From Barthelona sp. PAP020 (taxonomy: Eukaryota > Metamonada: BaSk clade): a DNA stretch of 53,392 nt. The stretch spans positions 1 through 53,392 of the forward strand of contig JARQWU010000041.1 of assembly GCA_040182905.1 (NCBI GenBank), written 5' to 3'. Each line of letters starts with the position of its first letter. Position 1 is the stretch's first letter. This document shows, one piece after another, positions 1-9,295 of the stretch. The notes beneath the pieces were generated by a model. That model had not been told where the DNA came from. It worked only from the letters and a program-made list of their open reading frames with translations, and ran no database searches. The translations under genes were made by a program, and so were the position numbers.

Positions 1-1
1 A

Positions 2-952
2 GGGGAATTGTTAAATTCTATCATTTGTGGTGTTGATGGTCCATTACCAGTCAAAAAATTGACACCTTCAATACATGTTTCTGAGGATAGTGTAGCTAGG
101 CTGGTTCAAGGAAAAGATGCTCCAATACAGATAAAACAGATGAATCGTGTTTTAAGTCGTAAAACGCGTCCTAAATCAACACCCAATATTCAAAATACCT
201 CTTCTAAATTAATGAGAGATGTTTCAAGACAAATAATGAAAAAAACAAAACAAAATCCAAGAAAATTAGCAGAAGAATTCCGTTTTACTGATAGGGGTGA
301 ACAAGGATTCATCAAGAGTGTGGATTTTGTTAAAAGTTTGAAATCTTCTGGTATTCAATTAAACAATCAAGAAACAAATGGGTTATTACAAGAATTAGAT
401 CCTTTAAAAACTGGTCACATTCCGTACAGACATTTTATTGATAAAATAGCTAATGCTGATAGTCTTAATGACCGAACCATTGATTATCCGATTGATATTG
501 CAATTAATCGTACCTTTATATCAGATTTAAATAAATCTGAGTCACCAACACATCAAAGAAGAAGAAAGTATGTTCCTTCACCTGAGACTAAAGAAGTTCA
601 AACTTTTAGGCCCAAATTAGATCCTGCACATTTTCAATCCATTAATTTTTTTGAAACCCCTTCGAAATCACCCAAAAGAGAGAAGAATTTTGGACGATTT
701 AATCCAACAATCAGACCATATTCAGCGCCCAAAATTAACTCAAGTACTTATGTTGTTTCACCATTGACTCCTAAAAAACCCTACACTATTGTTAAAAACA
801 CTTCTCCTTCTTCTCCAATAACACCAAATAAATTTATTTCAAGTGCTCAAGGACAATCATTTGACATTTTAAGAGATCAAATGAAACCTGTCCAACATCG
901 TCCATCCAAAAAAATGATTCCACAAAAAAATTCGAATGTGTTATTTCCTTAA
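2..952 (+). CDS. EF-hand-like protein (5' partial)
   Basis: The frame is open from the window edge and the first in-frame Met is internal, so the N-terminus lies outside the window. Around residues 85-150 of the visible part there are two degenerate EF-hand loops: one reads D-R-G-E-Q-G-F-I-K-S-V-D, close to the DxDxDGxIxxxE pattern, and the second has D-P-L-K-T-G-H-I but no final acidic residue. Helical sequence surrounds both, which fits a paired EF-hand of calmodulin/centrin type with weakened calcium ligands. The rest is a long Pro/Ser/Lys-rich tail with many SPxK-like sites, probably disordered. Such proteins are often cytoskeletal or flagellar, but that is inference. The exact family is not recognised. 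Confidence 0.6.
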   Translation, partial: GELLNSIICGVDGPLPVKKLTPSIHVSEDSVARLVQGKDAPIQIKQMNRVLSRKTRPKSTPNIQNTSSKLMRDVSRQIMKKTKQNPRKLAEEFRFTDRGEQGFIKSVDFVKSLKSSGIQLNNQETNGLLQELDPLKTGHIPYRHFIDKIANADSLNDRTIDYPIDIAINRTFISDLNKSESPTHQRRRKYVPSPETKEVQTFRPKLDPAHFQSINFFETPSKSPKREKNFGRFNPTIRPYSAPKINSSTYVVSPLTPKKPYTIVKNTSPSSPITPNKFISSAQGQSFDILRDQMKPVQHRPSKKMIPQKNSNVLFP

Positions 953-1607
953 TATTCAATTAATTAGTCACATATACATTAGTTCACTTAATTTTTATCA
1001 AATGTTTATTTTTTATTCAACTTCGTATTTTTGTAAAAATGTATACTCTTTTTTTTTCTTAAATAGTGAAATTTTTAAAAAAAAAGTTTCTTGGTGAAGT
1101 AAATATTTATATAATCATTACGAATATGTTAAAATACTGAAAAAGGGAAAACTTCAAAATAGTTAAAGGTTTTTTTTGATTGTCAGGGCATTTTTCCGTT
1201 GTTAAATTTTTTTATTTTATTTATGACTTCATTAAACCATCCGTGGGGGTGGGGGAATTGAGGGATTTTATATGCGAACGCTCGTCTGATTGTTCTCATC
1301 GTCTGACGATTCTGAGACGCTGTGACCCTCACATCTACTTCCTAAAAAAAAAAAATAACGGTAAATGTTCGATATGAGGATCACGAATAAGTATTTTGAG
1401 AACGATTCTTTATGTTTCTCAAATAAGTCTTGTATCTTCCAACTTGCCAGTTGATATCCGTTTTGAGTGTTTGCTGTCGTCACTCAATTGGGATGTTTTA
1501 TGGAGTCTCTTTACGGAAAAGTTCAATAAAGTCTTATTTCATATTTTTTTTTTCAGATTTTTCCTTTCTTTTTCAATTATCCATCATATATTGAATTATT
1601 GTTTCAA
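953..1607. other. Intergenic region with G-run and short palindromes
   Basis: About 650 bp between two plus-strand genes. It holds an isolated G-rich run near 1243-1256 that stands out in this AT-rich sequence. A short palindrome (ATCGTC-T-GACGAT) lies near 1298-1310, with two more copies of CGTCTGA-like sequence beside it. An A12 tract lies near 1345 and a T-rich stretch leads into the next gene. A 71-codon open frame on the minus strand (1268-1483) ends in an acidic Ser/Asp/Glu-rich tail and could be part of a small spliced gene. No family is recognised and no clean gene model could be built. Confidence 0.3.
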
Positions 1608-2492
1608 ATGTTTGACTATTCGAAATTGTTTGATGAATTATATGTGGCTGTTGAAATTCCTAATCCAAAAATTCTTCAGATTCTGGAAAATCTAAAAAAT
1701 TCTTGTCAACAAAACAATAACCGAATTTTTATTGCTAAAACGAAAAATTGTGTGTCCTCTTTATCGACTTTATTGAATTATTTTTCTGAGTATAATGAAA
1801 ATAACAAAGAAAAATGTATTTATGATTGTTTTTCTGAAGCTAGACTATTAATTCTAGAAATAATATCCTTTTTACTGTTGGAAGATCCTTTTGTTGATCA
1901 CATGTTCATTTCTCATGAAGATTTGCTACGTGGTCTTGTTTGTTTGTTAGAACAATATTGTTGGGAAAATGAACTTGAATTAACATTGAAAGTATTAGAT
2001 TACTTGTCAATTTTACCCCTTCATCAAACTTTTATTTGCTGTGAAGATGGTGCTGTAGCTAATGTTTTAAGATTTTTGAACCAAGTTGATTCTCCAGGTG
2101 CATTAAAACATGCTTGGAACATTATTGATTATTTATCAAGAAACGAATCAAACTTATATATCTTACCTCGTGTAGAGGGCTTTATTGATAGATTCATTGA
2201 AACTCTCACTGATTCAAATGAGAATTTGATCAGCAGAGCGTTAGATATATTGGGCAGAATTTGTAAGTTGGAAGAAAACCACAGATTTCTGGCAAATCAA
2301 ACGAATTTATTGTTAGCTTTGTCAAGAGTTGCCTCAAGATACAGACAGAGTGATTTTGCTGATTTAGCAAACAAGGCCATTGAAGTTGAACGTAAATTGG
2401 GTGAATCGAATGAAAATTTGTATTTTGAAGTGCATGATAGTGATAATGACGATGATGAAAGAAAAAAACATGATTCTTTAGAGATTTCGTAA
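1608..2492 (+). CDS. ARM/HEAT-like helical repeat protein
   Basis: The open frame begins nine bases earlier at a TTG, so the first ATG (1608) is taken as start, giving 294 residues. The sequence is a regular series of amphipathic helices rich in Leu, with recurring patterns such as LxxALxxLxxLS and NLISRALDILGRICKLEENHR, typical of armadillo/HEAT-type alpha solenoids. The best match in style is to proteins reading helix pairs from about residue 70 to 260. The last 25 residues are acidic and charged. A 26S proteasome chaperone of the PSMD5/Hsm3 type (a small ARM-fold protein) is one possibility, but no diagnostic motif is present. It is followed by a foldback repeat. Confidence 0.6.
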   Translation: MFDYSKLFDELYVAVEIPNPKILQILENLKNSCQQNNNRIFIAKTKNCVSSLSTLLNYFSEYNENNKEKCIYDCFSEARLLILEIISFLLLEDPFVDHMFISHEDLLRGLVCLLEQYCWENELELTLKVLDYLSILPLHQTFICCEDGAVANVLRFLNQVDSPGALKHAWNIIDYLSRNESNLYILPRVEGFIDRFIETLTDSNENLISRALDILGRICKLEENHRFLANQTNLLLALSRVASRYRQSDFADLANKAIEVERKLGESNENLYFEVHDSDNDDDERKKHDSLEIS

Positions 2493-2652
2493 TTTTTAGT
2501 GTGTGTGATTTTAGACTTTTGTTTATTGAATTGTAAATTTTTAAATTTTTTTGGTTATTACATAATATTTTTCAATCTTACTCTTGGGTTAAATGGTGGC
2601 AAGAGGATTAACTTTGATGGTTGATGAAATTACATTTGTTAAAGAAATCAAA

Positions 2653-3453
2653 AATTATTTCCAAGCCAAGAAGTACTGTACGTATGAGTGAATAAAAAAG
2701 AATAGTGTTTATTTGGTTAAAAATTTTCGAGGCCCGATTGATTTGTTCAAAACTTTAGATTTTCTAAGGTAAAGTTTAAACTTTAAAATTTTGCTTTTGC
2801 AAAAATACAAATAAATAGGAATGAAGAATTTCTCCAAAATTCTCCTACTTGATCGTTCCAATTACATTTCAGTCCCTCAATTCCCCTCCTTGGATTTTGA
2901 CTGAAATTTGCTAGAATGAGTTTTCTGAGTTTACTTTCTTTGTAAATAAATATTGTTGTTTCACAACTGGACCAATATCTCCAATAAATTCCGTTCATTG
3001 AGTATGAACTTCCACATACTTTTTCTTTATAAATAAATATTGTTGTTTCACAACTTGACCAATTTCTTACTGTAAATTTTTTCAAATCTCTTGATTTGTT
3101 AATTCTAACCAAAATTGAGTTTCCAAATTTTTACAAAATTGGTCAAGTTGTGAAACAACTATATTTATTTACAAAGAAAAAGTAATCAGAGAAAACTCAT
3201 TTCATTAAATCTCAGCCACAGAAAATGAGTGGCTGCAATTGAATCTTGCTCATCAAGTATGAAAATTTTGGAAAAATTTTCCATTCCTATTTTTTTGTAT
3301 TTTTGCAAAAGCAAAATTTTAAAGTTTAAACTTTACCTTAGAAAATCTAAAGTTTTTCAACAGATCAATCGGGCCTCGAAAGCCTTTAACCAAATAAACA
3401 CTATTCTTTTTTATTCACTCATACGCACAGTGCTTCTTGGCTTGGAAATAATT
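2653..3453. mobile_element. Foldback (inverted-repeat) element, about 800 bp
   Basis: The outer ~170 bp on the left (about 2654-2823) reappear as the reverse complement on the right (about 3282-3452), differing at only about ten or so positions. The similarity continues inward at a lower level, including a block ending ATACTTGAT/CTACTTGAT and the block GTTGTTTCACAACT. That last block occurs three times: near 2950 and 3040 in one direction and near 3150 inverted. The element could therefore form a hairpin with arms of up to ~320 bp. A third copy of the outer part begins near 53293. No target-site duplication was found next to the ends (AATCAAA left, CCTAAAT right), and no transposase is encoded. 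The arms contain decayed coding sequence (see findings). It is probably non-autonomous, or a pair of inverted decayed copies. Confidence 0.7.
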
Positions 3454-3539
3454 CCTAAATATACGATTTATTTTCCAATTCAAAAATACTCATTCGTATG
3501 AAATAATAAAATCACAAAATTTACACATTCTTCATTTCT

Positions 3540-4214
3540 TTAAATTTTCTTTGTTGGAAGTGCTAAAACTCTTTTGCGTATTTGTCTTAACAAACTTGGA
3601 TGTCCTTTGAGCATGTCATTAATTTCTCTAAGTCTATTTTGTAACAAATGCATTTGAGCTTTAAGGCTATTATATCTAAAAGTAATTTGTTCCCTAATAT
3701 TGTCCTCATTTGAAACTTCAAAATTTAAACTCATCAATTCAACAAATTTGAAATCCATATTTTGCACAATATCCAATCTACCATGGGTACAATCATCACT
3801 AATTAAGAAAATAGCATGTTTTAATTCTGGATTTTCAATTATTTGCTCAAATGCTTTCACAACTGTTTCTGCAAATTCACTGAAATCTATCCTTAATCCT
3901 TGAGCTTCACTTAAATGAGTCCAAGTTCTTTCATCAACAGTGAAAATATAATGAAAAAATAGATCTCTTTCTGAAGATAATTCAATTTGGGTCATCAAAT
4001 GCATGTCAGTATTTCTCAAAACTTTAACTTTTATTGCCTCTTGTTGACCATGAACAGTAGATTGTGATTGAGGTCTTAATTCCATTGTAATCTCTTGATC
4101 AAATACAATTTCAAGATTATTATTCAAAGAAGGATCCATTTCTTGAATAGGATTATATGTTATATTACTTACCAAATTTTGTGATTGTGCAGTATCTAAA
4201 TATGGAGAATTCAT
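3540..4214 (-). CDS. SAS6L: SAS6-like (SAS6L) centriole/flagellar protein
   Basis: 224 residues. From about residue 60 to 215 the protein matches the N-terminal head domain of SAS-6 in its SAS6-like form. Seen here are the family blocks ELSSERDLFFHY, DERTW..L.EAQ, RLDIVQNMDFKFVELMSLNFE, FRYNSLKAQMHLLQNRL and a final PSLL..I. SAS6L is known as a flagellate-specific relative of the cartwheel protein SAS-6. It keeps the head domain but lacks the long coiled-coil, and it locates to flagella or the apical complex. The length here agrees: only one short helix follows the head. The start codon is 51 bp from that of the divergently read CFAP141-like gene, so the two probably share a promoter. It implies that the organism builds flagella. 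Confidence 0.85.
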   Translation of the reverse strand: MNSPYLDTAQSQNLVSNITYNPIQEMDPSLNNNLEIVFDQEITMELRPQSQSTVHGQQEAIKVKVLRNTDMHLMTQIELSSERDLFFHYIFTVDERTWTHLSEAQGLRIDFSEFAETVVKAFEQIIENPELKHAIFLISDDCTHGRLDIVQNMDFKFVELMSLNFEVSNEDNIREQITFRYNSLKAQMHLLQNRLREINDMLKGHPSLLRQIRKRVLALPTKKI

Positions 4215-4265
4215 TTCAAGTTAAAAAATTAAAATGCCAATTTAATTTTAATTTTTCTTTTGTTA
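4215..4265. promoter_or_regulatory. 51-bp bidirectional promoter between SAS6L and CFAP141-like gene
   Basis: The two start codons face away from each other with only 51 bp between them. The interval is almost pure A/T with no obvious TATA or palindromic site. Both 5' leaders and the core promoter must fit in it or overlap the opposite coding region. Confidence 0.5.
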
Positions 4266-4580
4266 ATGTTCAATTCCAACCACCATCTTCCATTAAATGT
4301 GGCTAAGGCAGTGTCTACAGAATATATGTATGCAGATAGGCAAAGACAATTGATTCAAGATCAAGAACAGAGTTTACGAACCCAATGGATTGAATCATTG
4401 GATAAATTACACACAAAAAAAAGTGTTCAACAAAAAGCAGAACAACAAAACGATCACGGAACGCATTTTCATAAAATTTTGTTGAAAGAAAGAAAGAAAC
4501 AATTGGCATTGTTGCTTGATCAAGAGTTTGAAGAACACTCAAGAAGATTGGAAAATATGGGTTTAGCCATCGTAAAATAA
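4266..4580 (+). CDS. CFAP141-like small axonemal protein
   Basis: 104 residues from the first ATG. It is an all-helical, Gln/Lys/Glu-rich protein. Its C-terminal end has a pattern KERKKQLALLLDQEFEEHSR followed by RLENMGLA, close in spacing to the end of human CFAP141 (C1orf189): arginine/lysine pair, LxxLxxxE, a charged helix and a final L-x-x-x-G-x-A. Total length (about 100 residues) also agrees. CFAP141 is a microtubule inner protein of ciliary doublets. The neighbouring, oppositely read gene encodes SAS6L, which supports a flagellar role. The assignment rests on a short motif and size, so other small doublet proteins remain possible. Confidence 0.5.
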   Translation: MFNSNHHLPLNVAKAVSTEYMYADRQRQLIQDQEQSLRTQWIESLDKLHTKKSVQQKAEQQNDHGTHFHKILLKERKKQLALLLDQEFEEHSRRLENMGLAIVK

Positions 4581-4846
4581 AATCTTTATCTTTGTATATC
4601 TTAACAGAATTAGGAATAAATAAAAAAGACTTTTTTTTTCTGATTTGTTGTTCTCTCCAGTTTGGGGAGTAGTCTTTTTTACAAAAGCAATTTAAGACAT
4701 TCAAGTTCTTTCTTTGTGAGGCAAAACCTAATCACAATATAATGATTTTTGTGTTCTATGCTATAATCATATAATCATAGAATAAACTGGGAAATAAATT
4801 TTTTTATTCAATTGATAAATTGACAAAAAAAAAAGTTAAGAAAAAT

Positions 4847-5404
4847 TTAAACCTGATCAATTGCATTTATCATTGTAATAAGGTAGGTAGTTTTCATAGG
4901 GAATTTGTCTGTGGACCTGAAATGAGCAGAAACTGTCGCTGGAAAATTTGCTGCATTCATAGCACCTTCAATAATTCCAGCAACAAAAGCATTACAATTT
5001 ACCTTAATTTTTGAAGGATTATTATGTGAAATATATTTGGTAATCAAAGGTTCTTCATCAGTAATGAGGTACTGTTCTTGATCACCTGCAGCTTTTTGTA
5101 AGCTTACTGGAGTGGAACCAAAAAGAGTCTTCCACATACAATTTGTTACAATATTTGATAAAAATGAAACAACTTCATTGTCCCTTTTGCAACTTGGATT
5201 CCTATCTCTAAACACAACTAATTCAAGGGTTCTTGCACCGATAGATTTACCAACACGATGTAATCTTTGTTCAATTTGAGTAGAATTAGATTTACTCTGT
5301 CCAGATACACAAAATTCAGCCAACAAATATGAAAATACATTATAACTAACTTCAGTTTTAGCTTTTTTTAATGGCTTATCATAAATATCCAATCGAATTG
5401 ACAT
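4847..5404 (-). CDS. TRAPPC5: TRAPP complex subunit 5 (Trs31 family)
   Basis: 185 residues from the first in-frame ATG; the longer open frame begins with GTG. The whole length matches TRAPPC5/Trs31, a Bet3-fold subunit of the TRAPP tethering complex that activates Rab1/Ypt1 at the Golgi. Visible family blocks are TEVS.N.FSYLLAE, IEQRLHRVGKSIGAR, WKTLFG, the EEPLI..YIS segment, and LNCxAF.AGI.EG replaced here by VNCNAFVAGIIEGAM, then FPATVSAHF. Human TRAPPC5 is 188 residues, so the gene is complete. The C-terminal tail after SAHF contains an insertion before the final T-Y-L-I strand. It converges with the CFAP141-like gene, with about 265 bp between the stops. Confidence 0.88.
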   Translation of the reverse strand: MSIRLDIYDKPLKKAKTEVSYNVFSYLLAEFCVSGQSKSNSTQIEQRLHRVGKSIGARTLELVVFRDRNPSCKRDNEVVSFLSNIVTNCMWKTLFGSTPVSLQKAAGDQEQYLITDEEPLITKYISHNNPSKIKVNCNAFVAGIIEGAMNAANFPATVSAHFRSTDKFPMKTTYLITMINAIDQV

Positions 5405-5629
5405 ATGCTTGAATGAATGATAACAAAAAAAATAATCTTGCACTTCATTTCCTCCAAAAAAATATATACATTTATTAATTTAATACAATAACTATTGATT
5501 ATTGATAACATTAATACAATTAATGATGTGAAATAACAAAAATGAAAAAATACTTTTATGAAATACAAGTTCGAGTGTCTACTCGACAACATAATCGCTT
5601 GTCGGCCAATCAAAACATTATTCATAATT

Positions 5630-8600
5630 TCAACTCGTTAACAAGGTTAAGCTACCACTTCTGGCCAAATTAGGTTTAATATCTATTTTTTTGAAAGCTC
5701 TACGATATTGTCTTTGCAATTTAACCAAACTGTTAAGACATTGTGTGACTGAAAATGCAGCAGCATCAGAATTAGAATATTCTAAAGCTCTTAAACTTCC
5801 TTCATTGAAAGCTTTATCAAATAGATTAACAACATTGGGAACTTCCAACATTGAATTGAAGTCATACAAACCTGTTGAAGATTGAATTTCCAAAAGACCA
5901 GATACAAGAAGATTAATGACTTTGTTGATGAGTAAGATGGTTGTAATTGGGAAAGAATGACCTTGCAAAACCAATTGCAATTTTTCATAAAATACTTTGG
6001 CACTGTCGAAATTTCTGTTCAATAAAGTTGGGTGTTGTGCAATAGTGTCAAAAATTTTGTTGAAACTTTCACAAAAACTTTTAGCTTCCGTTAACATTTC
6101 ATTAACTTCATCCATCTTGATTGTAGCCACTAAGTTTGGTCCAACGTTCACAAGAGGCAGTGCGAATATTTTTGATACACATGGATTGAGCAAAATGATT
6201 TCAAAAAGCTGGAGATAATCCAAATCATGAGAGGTCAATTCCAATTTGTTTGACAATAACTGTCTTTCCATATCCAATTCTAAGAACGCTTTCTTTTCAT
6301 TTACTAACCCTTTGGCCTTGAAGAATTCACCATCAGCAAATTTATCAATGTATCTTTCCATTACCAGCAAATATTCATCCAAAGGCTTGTGTGTTTTTTT
6401 TGTTTCAGCAATTTTCATCCAAATATTAGCCAATTTGGAAAGAGAGATTGAACTTGAATGTTCCGTGAAAACATCAACAAAATTTTTAAACTCATAAGTC
6501 TTTTTGGAAAATGATCCTTGTAACTCTAAAACTTTTCTAAAATCAAATATTTGTTTCAAAGTAACGTTGTTAAATTCATAAAGTATGAACAATAAACAAT
6601 GTTCAAAAGGAACAAATGAGATATTGGTACCCATCACTTTAGCATTAGGTGTTGACCCTGATAATATTTCTGTTTGGAATGAAGTTAATCGGTAAGGCTT
6701 ATATGTCATGACAAACTTCATTATTGCCTTGTATCTTGACTGCTCAATCAAATCTCCAAACAATATTTTTAAAATTAAACCAAATTGTTCACCTAGAATA
6801 CCACTAGGTAAACCTTCATTTGTATTGGGTAAAAACAATTTTTTATAAGGAAGATCAGTTATCAAACTAAATGTGTGTAACATTATCAAGAAGGATAATG
6901 GTGGAAAAATCAGTTCTGAACCAAAAATAGAGGCTTTACTCTCAACTTTCTCAATCAAACCCAAATAATCAGTTCCTATTGAAACGTTACTCTTAAAATT
7001 CCTTAATTTGATCTCCGATAATTGCATATGTGGATTTAAAATGTTTAACGATTCTATATAATTTAAATACTCCTCTGAAGAGGAACATATGACATTAAAA
7101 AACAACTTAGTCAGAATTGATAAATGATTGGAAAAAATTTTGGTTAAAGCAATGTTAAGACGAATAAATAGAATAAAATTAAAATTGGTTGGTCTTTCAA
7201 TATTTATGGCCGTCAATTCACATTCCTCCAAAAAAGGCTGAACAATTTCACGATAGTTGATAGTTAAGAAATTAGAAAAGACTTCATGAACTCTTAAATT
7301 TAATGTGTCAAAGCTTTCAAATGAATTTCTCACCCAAAATATTTTTCTCAGATATTTAATAAACAACAATGGTAGATCATTAACATTTTTGCATAAAATA
7401 TTCCTTATTTCACTATTAAACATTAAGACATCAACAATAGCTTTCTCAATTTGTCGTATCTGCTTATAATTATCTAATGTAGGTTGATATTGTTGAAAAA
7501 TAGGTAAATTTTCAAAAACTTTAAAAGCAATAGTGGTTCTAGAAACTTCTTGTAATTTTTTGGTTAATCGGATGGAAACAGCACTTAATAAAGACAATTC
7601 CATCATTCCAATGTCATTTGACGTAATAGCATCTGTTTTTATGAAATCTTGCGACTGAGGTCGAGGAATAGTATCAATGGAAGTTTCATCCTTGGTAGTA
7701 GAATAAATTTCCCATTGGTCTTTTCGATATTTTGTCATGATATTAATCTCATCACGAAGAGATATGATTCGAGATAATATTTGTAACCTCTCACTAGCCA
7801 TTTCATTGAAATTTGAATTGAAATGATATTGAATCTCTTCTTCAGTAGGAGGTTTATTGGATAAATCTAACCCCATTCGCATGAGAATAACATTGAGACT
7901 TTTCAATTCTTCTTTGGCCTTTATTAACTCCTTGGCTTGTTCCGCTTGTTTCTTTTCAGATTTCCTTAATTTTACCTGTAAACGAATAACTTCTTCCCTT
8001 AATTCCTTTTTATTTCCAGAATCAATTAGATCACTAGTCAAAAGGTGACTTAATTCATCGAAACCAGACTTTTCAAGACTTTCCATCTCCTTTTCCTTGG
8101 CATTTAATTCTTTCATAAAATTTAATGAACTCAAAACAACCTTTTCAAACGTAACATCATGTCCTCCAGTTAACATTCCTTTCAAATCTTCAATCTCTCT
8201 ATTTTTCTTTTCAATAACCTTCTGTTGTGCTTCGATAATATTCCTGTATTCTTCAACTTCTTTCATGAAAAGAATTTTTTCTTGTTCAAATAAATCACTA
8301 TGTTTGGCCCTAGTTATTGCTGCATCATGAATGTAATCATTCTTTTCCTTTTCAACATCATAAAACAAAGTCATACATATGTCCATTATTTCACACAAAC
8401 GTTCTACACTAGCTTCAAGAATATCTCCACGTTCAGGAGATTTTACCTTGACTTGTCTTGATATTTCACTAACAATATTCAATAAAAGATCACTTTCTTC
8501 ATCTAATAATCGCAAAAAAGAAGAGGAATCGTTAACATCAACAATAGGTAATTCACCATACCTTTCAATAATAAATGTTTTCAAAAACCCTATTTGATCT

Positions 8601-9295
8601 ACTCCAAAAGGTCTATAACGTGGAAATATACGTTCATAGATTTTATCATCCAAAAAAACATAATCTTTTGGATCTGAAGGATTTAGTGTAAGATCCTTTG
8701 CTTCAACCAACTTATGATATTCACTTGGTATTGTTGTGAAGTGAGAAATTGGTTTTGCTTTATGTCGACGATTATTGAATAGTGTTTCGGTAAAAGAGGT
8801 TGTATCATATAACTTATCATGATAATCTTTATCCAAAGCTTTTAAAACTTGCATGGACTCAATTGGAACATCTTTAACAGATTTTATCCGGTCAAATGGT
8901 TCTTCAATTTTTGATCTTTTCTTGCGGGAAGAAGCTCTATCTGTCACACAACCCTTTAGCATTTCATTTAATTTTGGCAAATACATATTAAAATCTGATT
9001 CATAATTAGTTGTTGTTTTATCTGTGTGAATTGAACCAGAATCGGAATTAAAATCCAAATCATTGGAATGACTAATACTATCCCAATTTTTTTGTGTTGA
9101 ACAATTTTTAGACCTTTTAGGATGTAAATTTGGATTCTTCATTGTTTTTATCTTTTGCTTTTCTTTGGTTGTATTTAATATCATTTTTACATGATCTCTA
9201 ATTGGTGATTGTGGTACAAAATAATTGTTATGTTTGGGAGTAGACGGTCCTAAAGGTGATAAATCAAAATATTGATTTTTAAGATTATTATCCAT
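5630..9295 (-). CDS. Large coiled-coil protein of unknown function
   Basis: 1221 residues, starting at an ATG 5' of which is a TATAT pentamer tract. Residues 1-130 are Ser/Thr/Lys-rich with several TP/SP sites and are probably disordered. Residues 230-300 form a helical domain with the phrase ERYGELPIVD. Residues 300-480 are coiled-coil with long runs of E/K heptads. The last ~700 residues are helical without evident repeats, rich in Leu, Asn and Phe, with no catalytic motif. The start of the coiled-coil (a helical block ending YGELPIVD, followed by a long EY.NIIEAQQKVIEKK helix) recalls TSNAXIP1-type sperm/ciliary proteins, but the match is loose. It is a scaffold-like protein; a cytoskeletal or axonemal role is a guess from composition and neighbours. 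Confidence 0.75.
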   Translation of the reverse strand: MDNNLKNQYFDLSPLGPSTPKHNNYFVPQSPIRDHVKMILNTTKEKQKIKTMKNPNLHPKRSKNCSTQKNWDSISHSNDLDFNSDSGSIHTDKTTTNYESDFNMYLPKLNEMLKGCVTDRASSRKKRSKIEEPFDRIKSVKDVPIESMQVLKALDKDYHDKLYDTTSFTETLFNNRRHKAKPISHFTTIPSEYHKLVEAKDLTLNPSDPKDYVFLDDKIYERIFPRYRPFGVDQIGFLKTFIIERYGELPIVDVNDSSSFLRLLDEESDLLLNIVSEISRQVKVKSPERGDILEASVERLCEIMDICMTLFYDVEKEKNDYIHDAAITRAKHSDLFEQEKILFMKEVEEYRNIIEAQQKVIEKKNREIEDLKGMLTGGHDVTFEKVVLSSLNFMKELNAKEKEMESLEKSGFDELSHLLTSDLIDSGNKKELREEVIRLQVKLRKSEKKQAEQAKELIKAKEELKSLNVILMRMGLDLSNKPPTEEEIQYHFNSNFNEMASERLQILSRIISLRDEINIMTKYRKDQWEIYSTTKDETSIDTIPRPQSQDFIKTDAITSNDIGMMELSLLSAVSIRLTKKLQEVSRTTIAFKVFENLPIFQQYQPTLDNYKQIRQIEKAIVDVLMFNSEIRNILCKNVNDLPLLFIKYLRKIFWVRNSFESFDTLNLRVHEVFSNFLTINYREIVQPFLEECELTAINIERPTNFNFILFIRLNIALTKIFSNHLSILTKLFFNVICSSSEEYLNYIESLNILNPHMQLSEIKLRNFKSNVSIGTDYLGLIEKVESKASIFGSELIFPPLSFLIMLHTFSLITDLPYKKLFLPNTNEGLPSGILGEQFGLILKILFGDLIEQSRYKAIMKFVMTYKPYRLTSFQTEILSGSTPNAKVMGTNISFVPFEHCLLFILYEFNNVTLKQIFDFRKVLELQGSFSKKTYEFKNFVDVFTEHSSSISLSKLANIWMKIAETKKTHKPLDEYLLVMERYIDKFADGEFFKAKGLVNEKKAFLELDMERQLLSNKLELTSHDLDYLQLFEIILLNPCVSKIFALPLVNVGPNLVATIKMDEVNEMLTEAKSFCESFNKIFDTIAQHPTLLNRNFDSAKVFYEKLQLVLQGHSFPITTILLINKVINLLVSGLLEIQSSTGLYDFNSMLEVPNVVNLFDKAFNEGSLRALEYSNSDAAAFSVTQCLNSLVKLQRQYRRAFKKIDIKPNLARSGSLTLLTS

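Noticed and set aside
3229-3501. 90-codon plus-strand frame across the right arm of the foldback
   Set aside because: It reads the arm in the sense opposite to the coherent frame and is a product of the repeat.
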